DNA of 64,000 nt from assembly GCA_025738555.1 (NCBI GenBank), contig JAOVFP010000004.1, forward strand, positions 6,262,001 to 6,326,000, written 5' to 3'. The DNA comes from Cyathus striatus. Lineage: Eukaryota; Basidiomycota; Agaricomycetes; Agaricales; Nidulariaceae. Shown here one piece after another: positions 26,111 to 36,399 of the stretch (the first letter of the stretch is position 1; the number at the start of each line of letters is the position of its first letter). Below the pieces are notes generated by a model. That model saw nothing but the letters and a program-made list of their open reading frames with translations. It was not told where the DNA came from and searched no databases. Both the position numbers and the translations under genes were made by a program.

Positions 26111-26469
26111 ACATTCAAATCCCCTGCTGCAATCCAATCACTTTCCCATCTGCCTGCCTCATCCTACTCAGGCTGACTCTGGTGCTATTCCCAAGCCACA
26201 GTGGTTAATATTTGACATGAGCTGATTATTCCCTTGCTCACACTCTCAACCATTTTTTCAGGTCACTACTCCAGGTGGCATGTGGCCAGGTACCCAATCC
26301 AGCTGCAAGCCTGGCTCTAGCATGGAGCTACAAGAATTTTTGATTTTTGTCTGGATTCTCAGCATCCCAGGTGCTGCTGTCAGATGTTTGGTAGGTAGTT
26401 GGATGGTGTGATTGAGCATGCTGGGTAATGTGTGACATGTTGGATGATAAAATCAGTGTAGTCAGAAGG

Positions 26470-26660
26470 TGAAGTCATGGGGAGTGAAAAGTATTGCCAG
26501 GGTGTGGATTGAACCAAGGGGTTCATACTCAACCAGGATAGTAGGCAGGGGAGTGCAGTGGCAGGCATGAACAATCTCTGAACAGCAGGTACAATTGTAA
26601 TTTGCAAGCTGATGAGGGCAGATCTGTCTTGGTTCCAGAGTAGTAGCAATAGCTTGTAAA
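26470..26660 (-). repeat. tRNA-like repeat (putative SINE), CpG-decayed copy
   Basis: On the minus strand it contains CCCCTTGGTTCAATCCA and neighbouring sequence related to the copy at 5826-5960. CpG sites in the other copy appear here as TpG or CpA (for example CACGCAC versus CACACCC). The short ORFs through it are not genes. Confidence 0.5.
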
Positions 26661-27200
26661 TGAGAGAGAGATAGCATCCTATATTAGGTAAGGAATAGTG
26701 CTTTCCCTGGCAGCTGGAGAGCTACCAGTACTTAATTAATTAATTATTATGTAATACCTTCTCTTCAGCATTTGATATGTGGTTGTAGTAGCTGCTTGTC
26801 ATGTTGTAATATGAATGGGTGTCTGCAGTTGGCTTTCTTACTCTTTTTATTTTAAGCTAATTTTGCTTTATGTTTGTAGATCTACTATTATTTATGTAAC
26901 AAGTATACACTAGTAATAACATGTATACCCCTCATATTTTTACCAACTTCCCAAAATGTATACCAGCTGCAGCTTAGCTAAATACAAGGTTAGCCAGCTC
27001 TGAGCTGAGCCAAGTCATGTTAAGCTATTTAACAACACTACTCGTCAATACTTGCAATTTTCACTCTATATGCTATGAAAAGTTCAAACCTCTGTCCTGT
27101 TGTGAGTTTTACTTTTACAAACTGCTGGAAATCATAAAGTGAATAAGAGGTAAAGAATGAAAAATTTAATATTGAGGTATTACTACAACAAATACACCTA
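26660..27200. other. AT-rich 3' flank of the NLR gene
   Basis: No gene recognised. It probably includes the 3' untranslated region and terminator of the minus-strand NLR gene; no specific signal was identified. Confidence 0.35.
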
Positions 27201-27203
27201 GAA

Positions 27204-30200
27204 CTACTTCTTCACCCTCAAAATTTTGTTCAACCATTTCATTGCTACATCCTTCTTCTTGGTCTTTGTAACTGGTACTCCTTGCTGCTGTACACTGGAT
27301 CCACTTGTAACATCCAAAACAGTTTTTTGAATTTTCACTATTGGTAGTTGCTCAATATGTTGTACAGCCTGTTCTGCCACAAACTCTACAACAGGGTCCT
27401 GCACAACCCCTGCATCTTGGATTTCATTATGAGCATTTAGTGAAATTATCACAACTCTTCCAGACATGGTACCAATGACAACTGTACCATCATTAATAGT
27501 GATTGCTTCTTCAAAATTAGGTCTAAATGAAGGAGGGAGCCAAAACAATCTTTGATCTCTTTTTACAACCCAGCCACCAACCAATATTAAACCAAGACCA
27601 GATACTTCCATAAGAGGATCAACTTCAGTGAATGTTGAGAGAGAAAAGGCTTGCTTATTATTGACAGTGACTATTTTTTCATCATCACTGAGCCTGACCA
27701 AATAAATAATTTCCTGAAAATTCCAAATATATATACAAGTGTCATTCATAGTATTCCACACTCTGACTGTCTTGTCTTCTGAGCCAGAAACAATAGTTGA
27801 CCCATCCTGTGAGATGGCAACTGATCTGACATAGTCTGAATGGCCTTGAAGCTCATTGAGAAGGTTTTCACTATGTGAATTCCACACTCTGACTGTCTCA
27901 TCAGTTGAGTCAGAAACAATAGTTGACCCATCCTGTGAGATGGCAAATGAGCTGACCCTATTTGAATGACCTTGAATCTTATTGAGAAGGTTTCTAGTAC
28001 GTGAATCCCACACTCTGGCTGTCTTGTTACCTGAGCCAAAAACAATAGTTGACCTATCCTGTGAGATGGCAACTGAGCTGACTCTGTTTGAATGACTTTG
28101 AAGCTTATTGAGAAGGTTTCCACTATGTGAATTCCACACTCTGACTGTCTTGTCATGTGAGCCAGAAACAATAGTTGACCCATCCTGTGAGATGGCAACT
28201 GAACTGATGCAGTCTGAATGGCCTTGAAGCTCATTGAGAAGGTTTCCACTATGTGAATTCCACACTCTGACTGTCTTGTCATCTGAGCCAGAAACAATAG
28301 TTGATCCATCCTGTGAGATGGCAACTGAACTGATCCAGTCTGAACAACATTGAAGCTCATTGAGAAGGTGTCCACTATGTGAATTCCACACTCTGACTGT
28401 CCCGTCATCTGAGCTAGAAACAATAGTTGACCCATCCTGTGAGATGGCAACTGACCTGACCTGGTCTGAATGACCTTGAAGCTTATTGAGAAGGTTTCCA
28501 CTATGTGAATTCCACACTCTGACTGTTCCATCATCTGAGCCAGAAACAATAGTTGACCCATCCTGTGAGATGGCAACTGACCTGACCTGGTCTGAATGAC
28601 CTTGAAGCTCATTGAGAAGGTTTCCACTATGTGAATTCCACACTCTGACTGTCTTGTCTCCTGAGCCAGAAATAATAGTTAACCCATCCTGTGAGATGGC
28701 AACTGACAAGACTGTGTTTGAATGACCTTGAAGCACATGGATTCTTTTCCCACTTTGTGCATTCCAGACTATAATTGTTTTATCACCAGATCCAGATACT
28801 ATATATATTTCATCATTTGAAATTGCCACTGAATGCACACTACCAGAATGACCTATTAATTCATTCAGCAATTCACCTGTTTTGGTATTCCATATCCTAA
28901 TTGTCTTATCAACAGATCCTGATACTATTTTGTTACCATCTGATGATATAGCAACTGAATATATTAAATCTATATGTCCTTCAAGTGCTTGCAAACATGG
29001 ATCCCAGTATTTATTATAACCTTGAAGTATATTGAAAGATTGTAAACAATCTTTATATGTCTTGTACAACAATGTTTCTTGTGGAGTGAATAAAAGTGCA
29101 GTTTGATATACTTGCATTCCATAAACCTTAACTATGTCAAAGCTCTGAAGTATAAATCTCTCAGCATCATTCAATAAATCCATACACTGTGCTGTAAATT
29201 TAGACTACATTTATGTATTAGCACAAAGAAATAAGTCAATTAATTAATTATTCTTACTGATAAATCATTTTTCCATAATCTAACACTTTCCAGTGCTCTT
29301 GGCAACTGACCACACAGTGATATCACTTCAAGCCACTGAAGTAGATACTGAAATATAAAATTTGTTGCAAGCTCTATTAAATTATTATCAATTTCAGCTT
29401 CTGCAAGATGGAAAATCCAATATGCAGCAGCATATGCAATCCCATCTGTTATTGTATCATGAATAGGTATATCTTTGTTTGGAGTGGACATATTCCTTAT
29501 ATTACAAATATCAATTTTAAGACTTTTCATCATTGTACATAAACAACCAGTTGCTATTAGTGCATGATGCTTCTTTGTGTGAATGTAAAATCTCAGATCT
29601 GTACACCTCTTTGAATTTGTAAGAAAATCATGAAATGATAAATGAAAAGCATGAACAGGAATATTTGAATCAAATGGAGGAACCAGGAGTACTGCTTTAA
29701 GGTCAAGCAACATTTCATATATATCCTCCTCATTGTCCTGCAATTCAAGAATTTGCAATATTCCTTGAATTGTCAGGTTATTAAATCCCAATGTAATAAT
29801 TGAAATAACAGCCTGGAAAATATTGTCTTTCCAATATAATGATTTAGATGCAAGTGTTAAAATGTTCATGTACATGTTATCCAGTGACCCATGTCTATTC
29901 CTCTCATTTAATTTAACATAGTGATTTTCAAGAATAAATGTTAATTTATTTTGAGCACCTACACCCCTGCCACTATTAATGAATTTCATAGCTGTTGCTG
30001 CAGCAATAAATAGTCCTGAACAGATTTCAATCAGGTCAGTCATTTCATTTTGCTTTGGCCATGGTTTCTCAATGGACATTTCACTTATCTCATGTTCAAT
30101 ATACAATTGAATATCAGTATTAACCTTTTCTTTTTCAATATTATGCAGAATGAATGGGTTTGTCAATAATCCCACTGTTTTTGTTTGAAAAATATATTCA

Positions 30201-31158
30201 AGGGATGCCTCAGGCCTGCTTGTAATAAAGAATTTTATTGGATAGTTGAACCTGATGAGATTTTCAGCTAGCACTTTGATGACATTTGTCTGCATGTCTT
30301 GATTGCATTCATCCAGTGCATCAAGCACAACTACTATTCTAGTCTCTTGTAAATCATTTATTAATTTTGTAATTGGATTCAATATCAGCTTCTGCAACTG
30401 TACAAGAAATGTTGAATTGACAATTGATTGATTGGATCCTACTTCTTCCAAAATATTTTCTTTAAGTAGTGGGAATTTACTTCCAAGTTGATAAGCCAGT
30501 GTTTTTATTACATTTGCAGCCTCACTCCTATCTTTAAAATCCCTGGAGAAGAAGAAGGAAGCTCCATTATTGAGGTATTTCTGAGCTACACTATGTGAAA
30601 TTGTTGACTTTCCAGTTCCTGCAAGACCAGAAAGCCAGAAAATAGATGCCTTTTCATTTGAAACAACCCAATTATCAATTTCTTGCAAGATATCAACCCT
30701 AGTACCAGGAGTACATCCAGTTTCTCCTTCCCTTTCAGCTGAATCATATGCAGCTCCGAAAATTGGACTCAATTTTTCTGCAAGCAAATCTTTCTGTTCT
30801 TTTTTCACCTGGTGACTGATATTCATTATTGTGGCAGCATTGTAAATCTTTGCATTATCATTGATGTTAACAGAGCCTGTGGTTCCAGCAAATGCTTGAG
30901 GCCCTGTGTTGTTTATCACAGTATTACTCTCATACTATTCAAGCATCAGAAATGCAGTTATAGCACTTGAGCTACACTTACAGTTTTAGCAGCTGTTGGA
31001 ATTGGCTTTTGGGACAAAGTAAGACTCTGATCACCAGTAGCTTGAAGAGAATGATCTTCCTCCTGTACATCAGAGGAAGCAACATGTTTCACTACAGCAT
31101 TAAGCAAATGAGCCTCTCTGGCTGCTTGATTATGAACATGCATGGATGATTGAGACAT
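27204..31158 (-). CDS. NACHT-WD40 NLR-like protein, 1,284 residues
   Basis: Three exons (30982-31158, 29258-30934, 27204-29204) join with GT-AG introns in phase 0 and give 3,855 nt without a stop. Residues 60-95 form a Gly/Asn-rich segment with GPQAFAGTTGSVNINDNAK. A NACHT NTPase follows, with Walker A GLAGTGKST near 162-170, Walker B IVVVLDALDEC near 259-269 and the FFITSRPEA motif. A helical region leads to ten WD40 repeats of 42 residues (about 690-1110), then a diverged C-terminal propeller-like part. This is the STAND/NLR architecture linked in fungi to non-self recognition. No classical HeLo, HET or patatin effector domain precedes it. The coding region holds only about three CpGs, and nearly all Arg codons I checked are AGA/AGG. 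Function is inferred from the family. Confidence 0.9.
27770..29000 (-). repeat. 126-bp tandem repeats encoding WD40 units
   Basis: Ten WD40 units; the last seven (about 27770-28650) are nearly identical at DNA level, each 126 bases with the SVAISQDGSTIVSGS and VRVWNSHSGNLLN blocks. Differences cluster at a few positions: after GHS (DQVR, DWIS, DCIS, NRVS, DYVR) and before TVRVW (DDG, DDK, HDK, GNK, TDE, EDK). Confidence 0.9.
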
Positions 31159-31169
31159 TGATGTTGGCT

Positions 31170-33900
31170 GTGTGCGTTGCGTATAAATGGAGCGTGCGGA
31201 GAAAGGATCGTACTTCCAATGAAGGATACTTATATATTTGTGGATTGCGGATCTTTCCGATCTACAATCCAGTTAAGGCATGTTAAAAGAAGGATGCAGT
31301 TGCCTCGCGACTTCAATGATGGCAAATATATTGATTGTAGGATGCATGTTCTCACATGCTGGCAGCTGTAAAAATAGATGAACTCAATGTATAATACACC
31401 TGTATACGTATCGGCCAATGAGAGTGAGAAATGCGTACCACATTAGGAAGGTCGAACCAAGACAAGTATCTCGTGAAAATTTCCATTCCAACCGAAAGCA
31501 GCAAACACCGATAGATGCCAGGTGTGAGTTCCTCTGCGTCCAACGCGGAACAGCAGTTGCATTAGTGCTGCAACGTGCAAGAAATAACATATCAATTCGT
31601 TATATGGTGCTTATATGGTGCATAGTGTCTGTTCAACAATGACACAATGTGTGGCTACTTTGCAAGGACGGGGAGGGGCTGGTGAGACGAAACGTCACCT
31701 CTACTATATAATTAGATGAACGTGCCCCTAAGATGACGATGTTCGCTTTCACGCTAAAATTAACGGCCAATTGATCTAGAGGAGACAACAGGCCCCACAG
31801 ATAATGTCAGGTATTTCTGGACGAATCGATGATCACATCGAACGCTCGTGCTAATCATACAAAGTTGTAGTCGGTAATCGATGGAACGAGGACCCAACGT
31901 AGCTTCGCACCATCGATCTTTGACTGAACCCTATTAGTACAGATAAAGAACCCGAGAGAGCGCCCAAAGTGTTTTGTGAAAGTATATCGACGATTCAGAG
32001 CAGTCTATGGTAAAACTATATATACCCACTCGCTACACAACGATACTTATTCTCGTTCTTGTCCTCTGGAACATGCGTGGTACTTGATAGCTCTTACCAT
32101 CTATTGCCTAACCACGAAATGGAAACCAGCCGTTCGAATAGCCCACGTCCACGGTCCACGCGACGCTGTACCAGGAAGTATTGGGAAAATAATGCGCTAT
32201 CGATACACTGTCTCTTTTACGTATCGTGAAAGTGAAAACGTTGGTCCTTACATATGTTGTATCACGTTCATGCGTCTATTACGGTAAAAAAAATACAATT
32301 AAAACGTAAAGATAGGTACAGTAAACGCACATGAGGTATATGAGATAATGAGATACGCATCACGAAGGTGAGTAATGAAAGCCTCACTAGTGGGCATCAG
32401 GCTAGGCTTTTTTTGTGATGTGCGTAAACGACCTGTGGTGGTTGGTAACTTATGTGCGGGGAATGCGACGGGATCTTCTGCGGCTTAAGACATATAGATA
32501 TTTCACCGGTCCACGCCCCATACGTTGAGAGGATATACATTTATACAATGGTACGGGCGAACTTTTTGACAAGGCGTAAGTCATTACTAGTATGTGCAAC
32601 TATAGGTGGATTTTCAGAAGAAATTCACAATCAGGGAAAGTATCACTCACCCTTAAATATCCCACACGTATTCTTACCTAGGCTGTCAACCGCATTAGTC
32701 AAGCACTACCTTCACCTTTCCTGACGTCGTGTCAGAATGTGTTTCTGCATCGCGTCCAAGGTTTCATCTGTTGCGTATTGGTTTACCGTGGCAGCAGCTC
32801 CTTCGGAATGCAGAACGAGAAGCATCGGTAGTGGTACGTAGACATCACAGAGATAGCTGTTAATTAAGGCATGTGAATGAAGAGTTGAGAAGGATGGTAA
32901 TAAGCTCACTATAGCATCAGGATTTCCCTTTTCCTCTGCACGCGATGTCTCATACGTTATCCAATTATCCACGTAATTAACGAGCGTTCTGTCCTATATC
33001 AAGCGTATGTGCTGTGGAGGCGATGTCGTTCGGGGCTGCTCGTGGGTTGGGATATCTGCACGTAGATTGTTTATAATCAGCTTTCAATGTTACAGGAAGG
33101 TGAACAAAAACGAACCCTGATAAGGAGAATGAGAGAAGGGGAAAGAGAGCATACGTACGAGTATTGGCATCATATTGATCTCGTAGAGGATGACCCAAGC
33201 TTTCTTATCCGTTCTCGATACGTTCTGATGAGCGTGCGTGTGCCAGCTGTCGCCATTTCAGAAGGGCACGGAGCGTATATAGCCCCACGAAGTGTTTCAG
33301 CGAAGAGAGAATTGTTTTCTGTATTTGATAGCTGTGAGGGTTGGTGAGTGTCATGAAGGTTCGCCGGCATGGACAGGAGTGTTGGCCTTGGAGGAACGAG
33401 TCGTACCTTGGATCAATATGTAGTATGCGATAGCTTTGTTTCAGCGCGGATAGCAGGAACCTTATATGTTGTATTTACAAAGAGCAGTGACTTGCTGAGT
33501 GAGCATATTGGAAGTTGTGCGTCGCGTGTCGGTGGTTGCGGTCGTAGTGAACGATGTCGATGACAACCCAACGATCCGAGCAACGATCGACAGCGTGGGA
33601 AGTTGTGTTCAACACTTCGGCGTTGCTTCGGTTCTCTCGCTCTTGTCTGTCTCATCTCAATCTTAAGCTTCACTAGTCACTCCTCCCTACTACCATCAAC
33701 TGAGTGCACTCGAGCCTCTGTACAGCTCATCCACGACCATAAGCAAAGGTACCGTCCCTCTCTACCCCTCAATCGTCCGCAAGCACACTGATCTCCGCCT
33801 CCAGAGTATACTCGTATCCATCCAACATCGACACACCTTCCGGAACCAATGCCTCTTCCTCGTTCTTCCCAGTAGTTCTTCCTCCATCGGGTCTGTACAT
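31170..33900. other. CpG-rich region without a supported gene
   Basis: CpG returns abruptly at about 31165. The first few hundred bases must include the NLR promoter. No ORF shows a recognisable domain. The minus ORF 32712-32972 (DAIVSLLPSFSTLHS...VNQYATDETLDAMQKH) looks protein-like in composition but lacks a proper start and neighbours, so it is left as a possible orphan exon. Confidence 0.35.
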
Positions 33901-33979
33901 GCTTCAACGTTCGTACATCTATGGTACCCGACGGATAGGTGGAATGTACGTCACGTTTCTCTCTCTCCCCCTCTCATGG

Positions 33980-34510
33980 GTGCTATCGAGCCCTATCCGT
34001 CTTGTTCAGTTTCTCCATCTCATCCGTTATACTTCTACGGATCTTTCCGTACACGATACTATGACTCCTAGCCCTTGAACGAAGCTTCAACATGCCAGCG
34101 CCATTACATGAAGGATAGCAGCGCCGCAGATGTTGGTTGAGGGAGGATACGACGACACATGAGGATTGACAAGTTCATGTTAGCCATCTTCTGTGCCCCC
34201 CCCCTTTATTCCGAGTTTTTACTGCGTTTCTACAGTCTTACCTGCTTCCTCTCGCTCTAGCGAAACTTGCTGTACTGCCTTGCAGAAACGACTGCGGCCT
34301 CGACGTACCTTGCCCCAGACTTCAACCACCAGCGTTGTCATATCCGTTATATACCTCATCATATCAAGGTCTCCAATTAAGCAACTTCCGACTCGTATAT
34401 GGGATAGCGTATCCGATGACTCGCTCTGCGGGACGAGAGTGCGTTCGAAGAGTCGCTGAGGATCGGAGGAGGGGGTAGATGTAAAATCGGGTGTGGTGTG
34501 TAACACACCA
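33980..34510 (-). pseudogene. Unidentified gene remnant
   Basis: One block (about 34500-34225) reads PQRLFERTLVPQSESSD, then GDLDMMRYITDMTTLVVEVW and KAVQQVSLEREEAG, and ends at a consensus donor. A second block about 130 bases on (34090-33990) reads KLRSRARSHSIVYGKIRR, then EMEKLNKTD and a stop. The low bias and splice signal suggest two exons of a real but unrecognised gene whose 5' part is missing. No domain is identified. Confidence 0.35.
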
Positions 34511-34869
34511 TATATGATGTCAGTTTCCGTCCATCCCTAGCTGCGTAGCTTCTCCATGATTCAAAGAAAGGTACCGTCCCCTGTTCCCCTCTTACTCAGC
34601 TGCAGATTGGTACACTGACACACCACCTCCCCAGCTTGCTATACCACACTTGCCTTCAACGTAGTCTCGCCATCCAACTATATCTATTCTAGAATCTGTA
34701 CTTCACTGCCCACTTCGAGTTTTCTACCCTGCTGCAACGTATAGACGCCTAGAAACCCATGGCACTCGCAGGTTATATGTAACGTACGCCAACACACGGC
34801 TCTCTCCCGCTTATCACCTGCGCTAATGCGTCCCAAACGCCATGCTTAGCGTCGTCACCCTCTTGCAGG

Positions 34870-35400
34870 GTGCAACAGCAACTAGATCATCCTCATCGTC
34901 GCTTTTGTCCTCTGCATATTCATCCACTTTCCCACTGCCATTCCCATTCTCTACCTTCGCATTCCCATCAACTTTCCCATTCCCATCCGTAACCCCCTCC
35001 TCCTCGGCGTCATGAATAGTAACAGTCATCCTCAACCTCGCAGTAGAAGGGAAGATGATAGTAGTATGAAAAAAGAAACGCAGGCTGCGGATTCGAATCT
35101 ATTATGAATTATCAATGTTGTGATCAATGACAGGTTTGTTCCCATGCATGACGGGGTCGGTGCCATGGCGCTTAGCTGTATGTCATAGATGGAAGTGAGT
35201 CATGGCGGTGCGGCGAGAAGACAAGAGGGGGCTAGAATTTTGACCATGAGGAGGGGTAGAGGATTGACTTAAGGAGATCAAATTCGTTGGTTCGTGCATA
35301 CGGGAAATTCGCAATCCGAAAGTTACCGGGAAAACCGGCGGCAAGGTGGCGGCACTCATAGTTCTGTATTTGGTTCCGTCGGCGCCCCACCACCCCCGAT
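34870..35400 (-). pseudogene. Partial duplicate of MetAP2 5' end and promoter
   Basis: 34.87-35.03 kb repeats most of MetAP2 exon 1 (DGNGKVDGNAKVENGNG and SDDEDD are recognisable) with deletions of Asn-Gly units. 35.04-35.39 kb repeats the sequence upstream of that gene in the same orientation. Similarity stops at about 34.87 and 35.39 kb, and no catalytic exon is present. The 70-codon ORF here has no function that I can propose. Confidence 0.85.
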
Positions 35401-36000
35401 AAGCTTATTACACGTTCCTCTGCAACTAAGTTACGTTTAGCTTGTATTCGACTATGGGACGAATGAATATAGTCTAGACCATAACTCATTCTCTCCACAA
35501 CATCCGAAACAACTCCACCAGCAATATATATTTCCATCATCTCTCGTATCAGTACATTGAATGTACATTCCAAAACTCACACAGGAAACCCCACTAAGTA
35601 TCTCGCCGAGCCAAGCCATCACCAAAAACTAGAATTTCACCCGCTATTCATCTGTGAATCCATATAAAAGTTATTTTATTCAAAAAAAAACTCAAGTCGA
35701 TAACACTCGGCTCAGCGTATCACTATATCAACGCAACAGAAAAAGAAAAAGAAAAATCGTCTGTGGGCCGACACTGGAAACAGTGTGTGCCACTGTTCAA
35801 ATATTCAAACCTCGCTCATCAATTTCGAAGCGCAAGTTATTCAACATTGGACACACTATGGCTCTGTGGTATCTCGTATGGCCATAATCAGCAGGATAAC
35901 ACGTCCCTCTCCTTATGGCCGAGAAACTTAAATTGTGATGCGTAACAGAGAAACGGTTGGTCACGCGGAGCCTAGGGTGATACTTTTACTACGTAGGATT
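35400..36000. other. Spacer, nothing recognised
   Basis: AT-rich, moderately CpG-containing sequence between the MetAP2 fragment and the tRNA-Ala-like copies. No feature supported. Confidence 0.35.
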
Positions 36001-36041
36001 TCTCATCCAAGCGCCAGGGGCCATAACTAAATTAAATTACC

Positions 36042-36140
36042 GGGCGCATGGTGTAGTTGGTTATCACATCCGCTTAGCATAGTCAAACAAGTAGTATGTG
36101 CATTTGCGGGAGGTGCTGGGTTCAATTCCCAGTGCGTCCA
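36042..36140 (+). tRNA. tRNA-Ala (AGC) with a ~25-nt intron
   Basis: Full cloverleaf: GGGCGCA pairs with TGCGTCC, then discriminator A. The anticodon stem is TCCGC/GCGGG and the loop starts TTAGCA, giving anticodon AGC. T arm: CTGGG, loop TTCAATT, CCCAG. About 25 extra bases after position 37 sit at the usual place for a nuclear tRNA intron. All stems pair, so it could be functional. It belongs to a small family whose members share upstream flank, so a SINE-like or duplicated-locus origin is also possible. Confidence 0.75.
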
Positions 36141-36244
36141 AATGTTTTTGCTACGGAGAGTGTTAATACCATTTTTCTTAACGGCGTTGGAATCGTATGC
36201 TGCTACTAGCCGCCTGCCTGAGGCCATAAGAAACCTTTTATACC

Positions 36245-36335
36245 GGGCGCACGGTGTAGTTGGTTATCACATCCGCTTAGCATAGTGTAACAGAAATATG
36301 CGTATGGGTGCTGGGTTCAATTCCCAATGCGTCCA
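36245..36335 (+). pseudogene. tRNA-Ala-like copy, mildly degenerate
   Basis: Closely related to the gene 200 bases upstream, with a shorter intron-like insert of about 16 bases. The acceptor is intact, but one pair is lost in the anticodon stem and one at the base of the T arm (CTGGG with CCCAA). Probably a pseudogene; a weakly functional tRNA cannot be excluded. Confidence 0.6.
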
Positions 36336-36399
36336 GTTCTTTTGTAACTGAGGATTTTTTCGTCCTTCACTGGATCTTTTATGTTGCCACATCTTAAAC

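Noticed and set aside
27746..28627. 293-codon ORF antiparallel in register with the WD40 array
   Set aside because: It lies in a second minus-strand frame of the same tandem repeats and is open only because the 126-bp unit lacks stops in that frame.
32712..32972. 86-codon minus ORF as a gene
   Set aside because: Starts at a non-ATG codon, has no splice partner and no recognised domain; mentioned only within the intergenic entry.
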